Source: Rhizocola hellebori (lineage in GTDB: Bacteria > Actinomycetota > Actinomycetes > Mycobacteriales > Micromonosporaceae). From it: a stretch of 64,000 nt of DNA. Of the stretch, positions 34,278 to 42,134 are shown one piece after another. A program made the translations under genes and the position numbers. Location of the stretch: contig NZ_BONY01000038.1 in assembly GCF_016862955.1 (NCBI RefSeq), positions 30,099 to 94,098 on the forward strand. Direction: 5' to 3'. Every line of letters begins with the position of its first letter. Position 1 is the first letter of the stretch. The notes beneath the pieces were generated by a model, which ran no database searches, was not told the origin of the DNA, and saw only the letters and a list, made by a program, of their open reading frames with translations.

Positions 34278-34874
34278 ATGGAGTGGCTCATCGGACTGGT
34301 ATGCCTCGCGCTGCTCATCATTGTCGTGGTGGGCTATGGCATCTCGGTCTACAACGGCCTGGTACGCGCGCGCAACGCCTACAAGAACGCCTTCGCACAG
34401 ATCGATGTGCAGCTGACCCGCCGCCACGACCTCATCCCGAATCTCGTGGAGGTCGCCAAGGGCTATATGAAGCATGAGCGCGAGACGCTGGAGGCCGTGG
34501 TCAAAGCCCGGACCGGCGCGATCAGCGCACAGACCGCGGCCGCGGCCAACCCGGGCGAGCCGGGCGCCATGCAGAACCTGGCCGCTTCGGAGAACGTGCT
34601 GACCCAGACGCTGGGCAGGCTCTTCGCGCTCGCCGAGGCCTACCCCGATCTCAAGGCCAACCAGAACATGATGCAGCTCAGCGAGGAGCTCACCTCGACG
34701 GAGAACCGGGTTGCCTTCGCCCGGCAGGCCTACAACGACTCCGTCATGGCCTACAACAACAAACGTGAGGTCTTTCCGGCCAGCGTCGTCGCCGGGATGA
34801 TGGGCTTCGCCCCGGCCGCCCTCTTCGAAACCGACGACCCTGGCAAGCGTGAGGCTCCCAAGGTCTCGTTCTGA
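34278..34874 (+). CDS. lemA: LemA family membrane protein
   Basis: A 198-residue protein with one N-terminal transmembrane segment (WLIGLVCLALLIIVVVGYGI) and the LemA helical domain: YNGLVRARNAYKNAFAQIDVQLTRRHDLIPNLVEVAKGYMKHE, then LFALAEAYPDLKANQNMMQLSEELTSTENRVAFARQAYNDSV. The N-terminus is thought to lie outside and the helices inside. A TAATCT element ends 6 nt before the ATG, so the transcript may be leaderless. The stop overlaps the next start (TGATG), coupling it to an M48 peptidase; LemA and HtpX-like peptidases are commonly paired and probably act together in membrane protein quality control. Confidence 0.93.
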   Translation: MEWLIGLVCLALLIIVVVGYGISVYNGLVRARNAYKNAFAQIDVQLTRRHDLIPNLVEVAKGYMKHERETLEAVVKARTGAISAQTAAAANPGEPGAMQNLAASENVLTQTLGRLFALAEAYPDLKANQNMMQLSEELTSTENRVAFARQAYNDSVMAYNNKREVFPASVVAGMMGFAPAALFETDDPGKREAPKVSF

Positions 34875-36976
34875 TGACGACGAATTTCTTCGAGCGCCAG
34901 CGCAATCTGCGCCGGATGTCTTTTCGTCTGGTACTGCTTTTCGCCCTCGCGGTCCTCGTCATAGTGATCGTGGTCAACGCCGTGGTCCTCTTCGCCTTCG
35001 GCGCGCTGAGCCGGGGCCAGGACGCCTCACGGATAGCCGGAATTGTCATCGTCACCAGTCTCGGCACCATCGGCGCTATCGGTCTCGCCACGCTCTACCG
35101 GATGGCGACGCTGCGCGGTGGCGGGGGCAGGGTGGCCCGCGAGCTCGGCGGCGACCGCGTACCAGACGACACGACCGACCCCCAGCTGCGACGCCTGCGC
35201 AATGTTGTCGAGGAAATCGCGATCGCCTCCGGGGTACCGGTTCCAGAGATCTACGTTCTGCAACACGAGTCCGCGATCAACGCCTTCGCCGCGGGCTGGT
35301 CGACCTCCGACGCCGCCGTGGCGGTGACCCGGGGAGCCCTGGACAGCCTCAACCGCGACGAGCTGCAGGGCGTAATCGCCCACGAGTTCAGCCACGTCGT
35401 CAACGGGGACATGCGCCTGAACATCCGCCTGATCGGTCTGCTGTTCGGCATCCTGTTCCTCGCCGTGGCGGGCGAGACGATCCTGCGGGCCGGGGCCTTC
35501 ACCCGTTCCCGCGACGAGCGCTCGGGCGGCAACCCGCTGCCCCTGGTCGGCATAGCGCTGATCGTCGCCGGCTACGCCGGCGTCCTCATTGGACGGATCA
35601 TCAAGGCCTCGGTGTCCCGCAAGCGCGAATATCTGGCCGACGCCTCGGCGGTCCAGTACACCCGCCAGCCCATGGGCATAGCCGGAGCGCTCAAGAAGAT
35701 AGCCGGCCTGCCCACCGGCTCCGGGCTGAACAGCCCGAAGACCGAAGAGGTAGCCCACATGCTGTTCGGCACGGGCTCGAAGAAACGCCAGTCCCTGTTC
35801 GCCACCCATCCCCCGCTGGCCGACCGCATCAAAGCCCTCGACCCCACCTTCGATCCCGCCCAGCTGGCCCAGCTCAGCCAGCAGTGGGCGCAGTCCCCGC
35901 CCAACGGCCTCCGTGAAGACGCCGCCCTAGGCCTGACCCCACCCACAGCCCAACCGCGCACCACACCCCAGCCCAGCGCGGCACAGCCCAGCGCGGCACA
36001 GCCCAGCGCCGCACAGCCCAGCGCCGCACAGGCCAGCACCGCACAGGCAAGCGCGGCACAGGCCAGCACCGCACAGGCAAGCGCGGCACAGGCCAGCGCG
36101 GCACAGGCAGCGGCGGGCGCGGCACCAACCAGCGGCACGGCCGCGGCACAAAGCGGCCGGGTGGGGGCCGGGGAGGCGGTGGTGGCGCGGGTGGCTGCGC
36201 CCGATGAGGCCTCGTTTCATCGGGCGACATCGCTTCTGCAACGCCTTCCCGATGAGCTGCTGGCGCGGGCGCGCAGTGTGGATCAGGTGGTGCCGCTGGT
36301 GTTGGGGTTGCTGGTTTCCGCCGATGCCGGCGTGAGCGCGCGGCAGCGGGCCGACCTCACCGCGCTCGTCGGCCCCGGGCTGACCGACGCCGCGTTTGCC
36401 GAAGCGGCCAGGCTGGCCGGGCTGGATCCGCTGCTGCGCCTGCCGCTGGCCGAGATCGCGTTTCCGGCGTTGCGCTACCGCTCCTGGCCGCACCAGCAGG
36501 CGGTGCTCCAAGCGGTGCAGGCTCTGGTCGTCGCGGATGGGAGGATCAGCACGTTCGAGTACTGCTTCTCCGCCCTCTTGCACAGCGAGCTCTATCAGGC
36601 GATGCATCCGCCGCCGCACTGGCATTCGGCGAGCCGCACCCTGGCCAGAAGCCGGGAGGAGGTGGTCACCCTGCTCAGCGTGCTGGCCGACAGCGAGCCC
36701 GCGTTCCGAGCGGGCCTGGCCGTAGCACTTGCGGATGAGCAAAAGCAAAGGGTCTATGAGCGCAGGCCCGCCGTGGCGCTGGAGCCGGTCTGGCATGTGT
36801 TGCGCGAGCTGCGTCCGCGGGACAAGGAACAGCTGATCAGAGCCGCAGTGACGGTAATAGATCACGATCAGGCGATGACTGTCGATGAGATGGAACTGCT
36901 GCGCACCATCTGTGGTCTCCTGCACTGTCCGCTGCCACCTCTGGCCTCGGCCGTGGCCGGAGGTCACAATCCTTAG
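34874..36976 (+). CDS. M48 (HtpX-like) membrane zinc metallopeptidase with long C-terminal extension
   Basis: A 700-residue protein. Two transmembrane segments at about 15-45 and 58-75 precede a peptidase domain with zinc motif HEFSH (His170, Glu171, His174), two further hydrophobic segments (about 185-205 and 220-240), the third zinc ligand region REYLADASAV, and THPPLADRI. HtpX-type enzymes (about 290 residues) cleave misfolded membrane proteins; here about 370 extra residues follow. These hold a Gln/Ala/Ser/Pro repeat linker (residues about 366-410) and a soluble helical domain with QALVVADGRISTFEYCFSALL and IDHDQAMTVDEMELLRTICGLL, which I compare to TerB-like folds with low confidence. 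Coupled to lemA. Confidence 0.88.
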   Translation: MTTNFFERQRNLRRMSFRLVLLFALAVLVIVIVVNAVVLFAFGALSRGQDASRIAGIVIVTSLGTIGAIGLATLYRMATLRGGGGRVARELGGDRVPDDTTDPQLRRLRNVVEEIAIASGVPVPEIYVLQHESAINAFAAGWSTSDAAVAVTRGALDSLNRDELQGVIAHEFSHVVNGDMRLNIRLIGLLFGILFLAVAGETILRAGAFTRSRDERSGGNPLPLVGIALIVAGYAGVLIGRIIKASVSRKREYLADASAVQYTRQPMGIAGALKKIAGLPTGSGLNSPKTEEVAHMLFGTGSKKRQSLFATHPPLADRIKALDPTFDPAQLAQLSQQWAQSPPNGLREDAALGLTPPTAQPRTTPQPSAAQPSAAQPSAAQPSAAQASTAQASAAQASTAQASAAQASAAQAAAGAAPTSGTAAAQSGRVGAGEAVVARVAAPDEASFHRATSLLQRLPDELLARARSVDQVVPLVLGLLVSADAGVSARQRADLTALVGPGLTDAAFAEAARLAGLDPLLRLPLAEIAFPALRYRSWPHQQAVLQAVQALVVADGRISTFEYCFSALLHSELYQAMHPPPHWHSASRTLARSREEVVTLLSVLADSEPAFRAGLAVALADEQKQRVYERRPAVALEPVWHVLRELRPRDKEQLIRAAVTVIDHDQAMTVDEMELLRTICGLLHCPLPPLASAVAGGHNP
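35969..36103 (+). repeat. nine 15-bp tandem repeats inside the M48 gene
   Basis: Units of 15 bp encode QPSAA four times and QAS(A/T)A five times in frame, joining the peptidase and the C-terminal domain. Copy number could vary without breaking the frame. Confidence 0.9.
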
Positions 36977-38002
36977 ATGACCCCTGTCCGACGTCCGCGA
37001 GTCCCCCGGCTGATTTCCCCGGTCAAGGCGGCGGCCACCGTGGTCCCCCCGTTCACCGGGCCATGGTCGCCCACTGACACCGGCATCGACCGGGTGGAGC
37101 TTTTCCCGCTGCCCTCCGGGCGCGGCCCCGAGGACGTCTGTGTCGACCTGCAGGGTCGCCTCATCGCGGGCGGTGAGGACGGCAACCTGTGGCGCTGGAA
37201 GCAGGGCGCGCAACCGCAGGACTCCCCCGAGCTGCTGGCCAACACCGGCGGGCGGCCGCTGGGGATAGAGGTCGATGCGCGCGACGGAACGCTGATCGTC
37301 TGCGACGCCCATCGGGGGCTGTTGCGGGTCAGCGAGGCAGGCGAGATCACCGATCTGGCGGCCATCGCGGCCAGAAAGCCGATCCTGTTCTGTAACAACG
37401 CCGCGGTGGCCAAGGATGGCACGGTCTACTTCACCGACAGCTCCGACCGGTTCCCCATCTCGGCGTGGCGGCGCGACATCCTCGAGCATCGCCCCAACGG
37501 CCGCCTGCTGTCCTATCGCGACGGCCGGGTCGAGGTCATCGCGACTGGCCTCTACTTCCCCAACGGGGTGGCGCTCAGCCCGGACGAGAAGTCGCTGATG
37601 ATGGTCGAGGACTCCACCCATCGGCTGACCCGGGTGGCGCTGGAAACCGGTGCGGTGACCGAGCTGCTCGATCTGCGCGCCTATCCGGACAACATGTCCG
37701 CGGTCGGCGACGGCACCTACTGGATAGCCCTGCCGAGCCTGCGGCTGCCCATCGTGGAGAAGCTGCTGCCGCACCCGGGTCTGCGCAAGCTCGCCGACCT
37801 TCTGCCTGACCGGTTCCAGCCGCAGCCGAGCCGCTACAGCCTGGCCGCGCTGGTCGACGGCGACGGTCAGGTGCTGCGCACCATCCACGGCCCAGCGGGC
37901 CGCTATCCCATGCTCACCGGGGTTCGCCAGCAGGGCGACCTCCTCTGGTTCGGCAGCCTGACCAAGAATGCCGTGGCCCGCCTACGCCTGGAGAGCTCAT
38001 GA
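36977..38002 (+). CDS. SMP-30/strictosidine-synthase-like beta-propeller protein
   Basis: A 341-residue protein whose ATG directly follows the M48 stop. Motifs EDVCVDLQGRLIAGGEDGNLWRW, NTGGRPLGIEVDARDGTLIVCDAHRGLL, NNAAVAKDGTVYFTDSS and FPNGVALSPDEKSLMMVEDSTHRL are those of the strictosidine-synthase-like/SMP-30 propeller family. Bacterial members are lactonases or esterases of mostly unknown substrate. No signal peptide is obvious, but the Arg/Pro-rich start precedes a short hydrophobic stretch. It overlaps the next gene by 4 nt, so it belongs to the lemA-M48 operon; a functional link to the protease is unproven. Confidence 0.85.
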   Translation: MTPVRRPRVPRLISPVKAAATVVPPFTGPWSPTDTGIDRVELFPLPSGRGPEDVCVDLQGRLIAGGEDGNLWRWKQGAQPQDSPELLANTGGRPLGIEVDARDGTLIVCDAHRGLLRVSEAGEITDLAAIAARKPILFCNNAAVAKDGTVYFTDSSDRFPISAWRRDILEHRPNGRLLSYRDGRVEVIATGLYFPNGVALSPDEKSLMMVEDSTHRLTRVALETGAVTELLDLRAYPDNMSAVGDGTYWIALPSLRLPIVEKLLPHPGLRKLADLLPDRFQPQPSRYSLAALVDGDGQVLRTIHGPAGRYPMLTGVRQQGDLLWFGSLTKNAVARLRLESS

Positions 38003-38847
38003 GTCTTCCCATCGCCCGTCGCATGTGGACAATGTTCGAGCCGCTGCATGACGTCACCTACTTCACGCCGGAGGCGCGCGAACATTTCGAGGCGGCGGGC
38101 CTGCGCGGGTTCTGGCGCGGCTACTTCGCCGGAAGGTGTGCGCCGCTCGGCCCGGTGGACGCCGCCCCGGTGATCGCCTCCTTCTTCAACTTCGCCCCGG
38201 CCACCGTGCGCCGCGCTCTGCCCGACGTGTGGTCGCGGGCGACGCCGGAGGCGGCGCTCAAGGCCCGTCAGGCCGGGGCGGTCGCGGCGCTGGCCCGATT
38301 GCTCGACGGGCAGCCCGTGGAAGAGGCGGCCGACCTGTTGGCGCGGGCCGCCAGCCACGCCCATACCGCCGGCCGGGTGCTCGCCGCCGCCAACCAGGCG
38401 CTGCCCGTGCCCGACGAGCCGCTGGCCAAGCTGTGGCACGCGGCGACCGTGCTGCGCGAGCATCGCGGCGACGGCCACGTGGCGGCCCTGGTCGCCTGGG
38501 AGCTCGACGGTTGCGACGCGCTCGCCTGGCGCACCAGCATGGACCTTTCGCGCGAGGTGTTGCAGCCCGCGCGCGGCTGGACAGACGAGGAATGGGAAGA
38601 GGCCGTGCTGCGCTTGAAGACGCGCGGCTGGCTCGACATCGAGGGCCGCGCCACCGCGCTTGCCTCCGAGGCGCATCGCGACATCGAGGCGGTCACCGAC
38701 CGTGCCGCGCAACGGCCCTGGGACGAGCTCGGCACGGAGGCCACCCAGCGGCTGATCACCGTCCTGAAACCGTTGGCACAGGCCGCTTACCGCGATATCC
38801 CCAACTACAACCCGATCGGCCTGCCCTCACCCGACCTCAACGACTAG
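37999..38847 (+). CDS. SCO6745 family protein
   Basis: A 282-residue soluble helical protein starting at an ATGA overlap with the propeller gene. The text ARRMWTMFEPLHDVTYFTPEAREHFEAAGLRGFWRGYFAGRCAPLGPVDAAPVIASFFNF is the characteristic start of the SCO6745 (SalK-like) family of actinobacteria, and the C-terminal half (WTDEEWEEAVLRLKTRGWLD, GWL-type) resembles a winged helix. No activity is established for the family. Its last 21 bp overlap the convergent P450 gene. End gene of the four-gene operon beginning with lemA. Confidence 0.8.
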   Translation: MSLPIARRMWTMFEPLHDVTYFTPEAREHFEAAGLRGFWRGYFAGRCAPLGPVDAAPVIASFFNFAPATVRRALPDVWSRATPEAALKARQAGAVAALARLLDGQPVEEAADLLARAASHAHTAGRVLAAANQALPVPDEPLAKLWHAATVLREHRGDGHVAALVAWELDGCDALAWRTSMDLSREVLQPARGWTDEEWEEAVLRLKTRGWLDIEGRATALASEAHRDIEAVTDRAAQRPWDELGTEATQRLITVLKPLAQAAYRDIPNYNPIGLPSPDLND

Positions 38848-39975
38848 CCCGCGCAGCTCATAACCGGAGATCTCCTCGTTGATGGAGACCCGCGGTGGGC
38901 TGACCATGCGCAGCCCGGCGACGGCGAAGAGGCGGTGCAGGAAGATGTCCGCCTCTTGGATGGCGATGTGCGCGCCGGGGCACTTGTGTGCGCCGTCGCC
39001 GAAGGACAGGCCCGCTTCTATCGGACGGGCCGGGCAGATCGCCAGCGGGTCATCGCCCACCGAGGCACCGTCCACATTGGCCACTCCCACCGCGATGTCG
39101 ACCAGCGCGCCGGCCTCGATGGTGGTGCCGTCGGGCAGCTCCACGGGCGCGGTGGTGCGGCGCTTGAGGTTTCCCACCACGGGTTCGAGCCGGAGCAACT
39201 CGTGCAGGATGGCGATTCTTTCCGTCTCTTGCCCTATCTGGTACCGAGTCCGCAAACCCTCATCGGTGAACAGATGCCAAGCCGCGACGTTGATGAACTC
39301 GCGGGTCGTGATCATGCCGGCCGCCGCGAAGGTCAGGCACTCGCCCAGGATCTCGCTGTTGGTACACCCCTCGTTGATGAGGTGCGAGATAAGGTCGTCG
39401 CGTCGCTCACGGCGGCGCGTTCTCACCGCGGGCCGCACATCGCCGAAGTAGACGGCCATCCACGAGAAGTTCTGACGCCAGAACCAATACAGCCCATGCA
39501 GGCTGGTGAAGCCGGGCTTGCCGAACTTCTCCGGAAAGAAGCGCTCGAGGCGCACATCCGTGCCGGGTTTGCTGTCGGTCAGCCCGATGACGGCTTTGGC
39601 GACGTCGACGGCCAGGCGGAAACTCAGCTCGGAAAGGTGCGCCCGCCCTTCCCGCTTGAGCACGGCGATCTCGCGATCGGCGATGCCGACCATCAGCTCG
39701 CGGTAGTGTTCGTCGACCCGGCGCGGCGTGAAGTAGCGGGCCGTCTGCCGCCTGTGCTCGCGGTGCTCGGGCCCATCGCGGTAGAGGACCGGCCGGCGGA
39801 TCTTCGCGGGAAGCTTGTCTACCGACTCGATTCCCAGCCCCGCCTGACGGGTGTCGGTGCTGCGCAACACCGCACGGGCAGCGGAATAGCCGTGCACCCG
39901 CCAGACACCGTCCGCGTCCTGTTGAGCCGGGCACGCGACCGCGGTGTCACCGCGATCAATCTTGCGAGAGTTCAT
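38827..39975 (-). CDS. cytochrome P450
   Basis: A 382-residue soluble class I P450. The heme-binding loop is FGDGAHKCPGAHIA with the thiolate ligand Cys332; the I-helix motif is AAAGMITTRE, with the usual acidic residue displaced from its normal place; the ExxR of the K-helix is ELLRLEPV. ATG 39975 (AGGGAT upstream) was chosen over 40020 because the shorter form fits the family and overlaps the upstream LLM oxidoreductase gene by only 20 bp. The overlap implies co-expression of a monooxygenase and an F420-type flavin-like enzyme. Redox partners are not encoded nearby. The missing canonical Asp/Glu-Thr acid in helix I merits a check. Confidence 0.9.
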   Translation of the reverse strand: MNSRKIDRGDTAVACPAQQDADGVWRVHGYSAARAVLRSTDTRQAGLGIESVDKLPAKIRRPVLYRDGPEHREHRRQTARYFTPRRVDEHYRELMVGIADREIAVLKREGRAHLSELSFRLAVDVAKAVIGLTDSKPGTDVRLERFFPEKFGKPGFTSLHGLYWFWRQNFSWMAVYFGDVRPAVRTRRRERRDDLISHLINEGCTNSEILGECLTFAAAGMITTREFINVAAWHLFTDEGLRTRYQIGQETERIAILHELLRLEPVVGNLKRRTTAPVELPDGTTIEAGALVDIAVGVANVDGASVGDDPLAICPARPIEAGLSFGDGAHKCPGAHIAIQEADIFLHRLFAVAGLRMVSPPRVSINEEISGYELRGLVVEVG

Positions 39976-41011
39976 CAACCAAATCCCTAAGCTGGGCAAT
40001 CGAATCGACCCGTGCCGCATGGGTGGCAGCCATCGGCGCGACCTGCAGGGTGGTTACCCCCGCGGCCGCATAGACTGCCAGCCTCTCCCGGATATGGTCA
40101 ACTGGCCCAACCAGACAGGTGTTGCGCACCAAATCGTCAGGCACGGCCGCAGCGGCTTCCCGCTTGCGCCCACTGAGGTAAAGGTCTTGGATGAGCCCGG
40201 CCTGCTCTTCGAACCCGTAGCGCCTTACCAGGGCGTTGGAGAAGTTCTTCTCCCGCGCGCCCATCCCTCCTATGTAGAGGGCCAGCGCATGCCGATGCGT
40301 GGCGTGGGCCAGCTCGGGATCGTCGGTGATGGCGAAGGGCGCGGAGACCATGACATCCAGCGCTCCCAGCGCGGGGTCGCGTTTGGCCAGGCCCTCGGCC
40401 AGGGACTCGCCCCACACCGCGGCGGCCCGCTCCGGCAGGTAGAACAACGGTTGCCAGCCTTCGGCCAGCTCCGCCGCGAGCGCGACGTTCTTGGGCCCGA
40501 CCGCGCCCAGAATGATGGGGATCCTGTCCCGCACCGGCTTGTTGATGATTTTGAGCGGCTTGCCCAGCCCTGTCCCCTTCTCGGGCGGGAGCGGAATCTG
40601 GTAGTGCTTTCCTTGGTGCACCAGCGTTTCCCGCCGCCACACCTTGCGGCAGATCTCGATGAGCTCGCGGGTGCGGGCCAGCGGGGCGTCGAAAGGTACC
40701 CCATGGAAGCCTTCGATCACCTGCGGCCCGGACGATCCGATGCCCAGGCAGAACCGTCCATTGGAGACATAGTCCAGTCCGGCGGCGGTCATCGCGGTCA
40801 GCGTCGGGGTGCGGGTGTAGAGCTGGATGATGCCGGAGGCAAGCTCCACGCGTGTCGTTTTCGCGGCTAGATAACCCAATTGGCTCACCGCGTCGAAGCT
40901 GTAGGCCTCCGGCACGACGGCGAGATCCAGCCCCGCCTCTTCGTAGTCGATCAACTCCGCAGCGGTGTCGGCAAAGCCGCCGCTGTAGCTGAGCATCATT
41001 CCTATTCGCAC
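39956..41011 (-). CDS. LLM class F420-dependent oxidoreductase
   Basis: A 351-residue luciferase-like (beta/alpha)8 protein, start GTG 41011 (VRIGMMLSYSGG). Family text includes EEAGLDLAVVPEAYSFDAVSQLGYLAAKTTRVELASGIIQLYTRTPTLTAMTAAGLD, GRFCLGIGSSGPQVIEGFHGVPF, and PIILGAVGPKNVALAAELAEGW. In actinomycetes this subgroup uses reduced F420 rather than FMN; FbiC is encoded in this window. The substrate is unknown. It precedes and overlaps a P450 gene. A CAAGCGCTTG palindrome lies 26 bp upstream of the start, which suggests TetR-type repression of the pair. Confidence 0.88.
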   Translation of the reverse strand: MRIGMMLSYSGGFADTAAELIDYEEAGLDLAVVPEAYSFDAVSQLGYLAAKTTRVELASGIIQLYTRTPTLTAMTAAGLDYVSNGRFCLGIGSSGPQVIEGFHGVPFDAPLARTRELIEICRKVWRRETLVHQGKHYQIPLPPEKGTGLGKPLKIINKPVRDRIPIILGAVGPKNVALAAELAEGWQPLFYLPERAAAVWGESLAEGLAKRDPALGALDVMVSAPFAITDDPELAHATHRHALALYIGGMGAREKNFSNALVRRYGFEEQAGLIQDLYLSGRKREAAAAVPDDLVRNTCLVGPVDHIRERLAVYAAAGVTTLQVAPMAATHAARVDSIAQLRDLVDELSQD

Positions 41012-41036
41012 GATGAGCAGCGTACAACAAACCAAG

Positions 41037-41046
41037 CAAGCGCTTG
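41037..41046. promoter_or_regulatory. CAAGCGCTTG palindrome upstream of LLM/P450 pair
   Basis: A perfect 10-bp palindrome; in context AGCAAGCGCTTGGC it matches most of the AnCAAGnnCTTGnT consensus of KstR2, a TetR regulator in actinobacteria. A second CCAAGC copy overlaps on the left (41032-41037). Confidence 0.5.
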
Positions 41047-41152
41047 GCTGTGATAGTCGATTACGGAAAGTTACTCATACGAACGTATGGTTTCGATCTC
41101 CCTCGATCGGCCCTAACGTCCATGGCACCTTCCCCACAAGAGAGGTGATTCG

Positions 41153-42076
41153 ATGAAGCTGAGGCGCACCCTCAGTACGATCGGTCTGGCCGGTTTGGCC
41201 GCAGCCAGCTTGTTCGTGATCAACCCAGCGTCCTCTGTGGCCGCCGGCACGGGCGATGCGGTCTGTGGCACCACCGCCGGGGCCGATGCCAAGGCGCGGC
41301 CCGGTGGATCCGCCAAGCAAGACCCCAACGAGCTCACCGACGACCAGGCCGCCGCGCGTGAACGGGACTTCGCCGCGGCAATCCGCCTGCGCAGCAAACT
41401 CGACGGCTCCGCCCAATTGGCGGCCGCCATCAACATCCCGGTGGCGTTCCACGTCATCAAGGAGAACAACACGGTCGGCGAGATCTCCGACCAGATGATC
41501 AACGCTCAGATGAACGTTCTCAACGCCGCCTATGCGGCGTCCGGGTTCACGTTCTCGCTGTCGTCGGTCGAACGCGTCGTCAACCCCGCGTGGTACCCCA
41601 TCGTCTACGGCTCGAACACCGAGAAGCAGATGAAGGCGGCCCTGCGCGTGGGCACCATGGGCGTGCTCAACATCTACACGGGCGAGCTCAGCGACAACCT
41701 GCTCGGCTGGGCAACTTTCCCGAAGTCGAAGGCCAACACGGCTGATGGTGTGGTCATGCTTGGCGAGTCGATGCCGGGTGGTGACGCCGCTCCGTACAAC
41801 CTGGGCGACACCGCCACCCACGAGATCGGCCACTGGCTGAACCTCTACCACACCTTCCAGGGTGGGTGTAACGGCCAGGGCGACCAGGTGTCGGACACCC
41901 CGGCCGAGGCTCAGGCCACCTTCGGCTGCCCGACAGGTCAGGACAGCTGCCGCAACAAGCCGGGTCTCGACCCGGTGAACAACTTCATGGACTACACCGA
42001 CGACGCCTGCATGTTCGAGTTCACGCCAGGGCAGAACGCTCGGATGGTCAGTGCATGGAACGCTTACCGCGCATAA
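41153..42076 (+). CDS. secreted M43 (pappalysin-type) zinc metalloprotease
   Basis: A 307-residue preproprotein with a Sec signal peptide ending near SSVAA. The metzincin zinc motif HEIGHWLNLYH is complete (His223, Glu224, His227, His233), and the Met-turn is NNFMDYTDDAC. Cys residues flanking the active site (GGCNGQ, FGCPT, DSCRN, DACMF) are typical of M43B proteases. By family it cleaves proteins outside the cell. A GAGAGGTG ribosome site precedes ATG 41153. It stands alone with a strong terminator at 42089-42123. Confidence 0.93.
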   Translation: MKLRRTLSTIGLAGLAAASLFVINPASSVAAGTGDAVCGTTAGADAKARPGGSAKQDPNELTDDQAAARERDFAAAIRLRSKLDGSAQLAAAINIPVAFHVIKENNTVGEISDQMINAQMNVLNAAYAASGFTFSLSSVERVVNPAWYPIVYGSNTEKQMKAALRVGTMGVLNIYTGELSDNLLGWATFPKSKANTADGVVMLGESMPGGDAAPYNLGDTATHEIGHWLNLYHTFQGGCNGQGDQVSDTPAEAQATFGCPTGQDSCRNKPGLDPVNNFMDYTDDACMFEFTPGQNARMVSAWNAYRA

Positions 42077-42088
42077 TCAGCTAGACCG

Positions 42089-42123
42089 AACATCCCGGCG
42101 TCGGTGCGCGGCGCCGGGATGTT
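42089..42123. terminator. bidirectional terminator
   Basis: Perfect 12-bp arms AACATCCCGGCG (42089-42100) and CGCCGGGATGTT (42112-42123), followed by TTC rightward, between the convergent M43 protease and GH18-like genes. Confidence 0.85.
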
Positions 42124-42134
42124 TCATGTGCGGG

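Noticed and set aside
35969..36103. possible CRISPR array
   Set aside because: The units are contiguous 15-bp coding repeats without spacers, in frame inside a protein linker.
35927..37888. 653-codon open frame on the minus strand
   Set aside because: Runs antisense across the M48 and propeller genes, and its low-complexity tail is merely the reverse of the 15-bp repeats.
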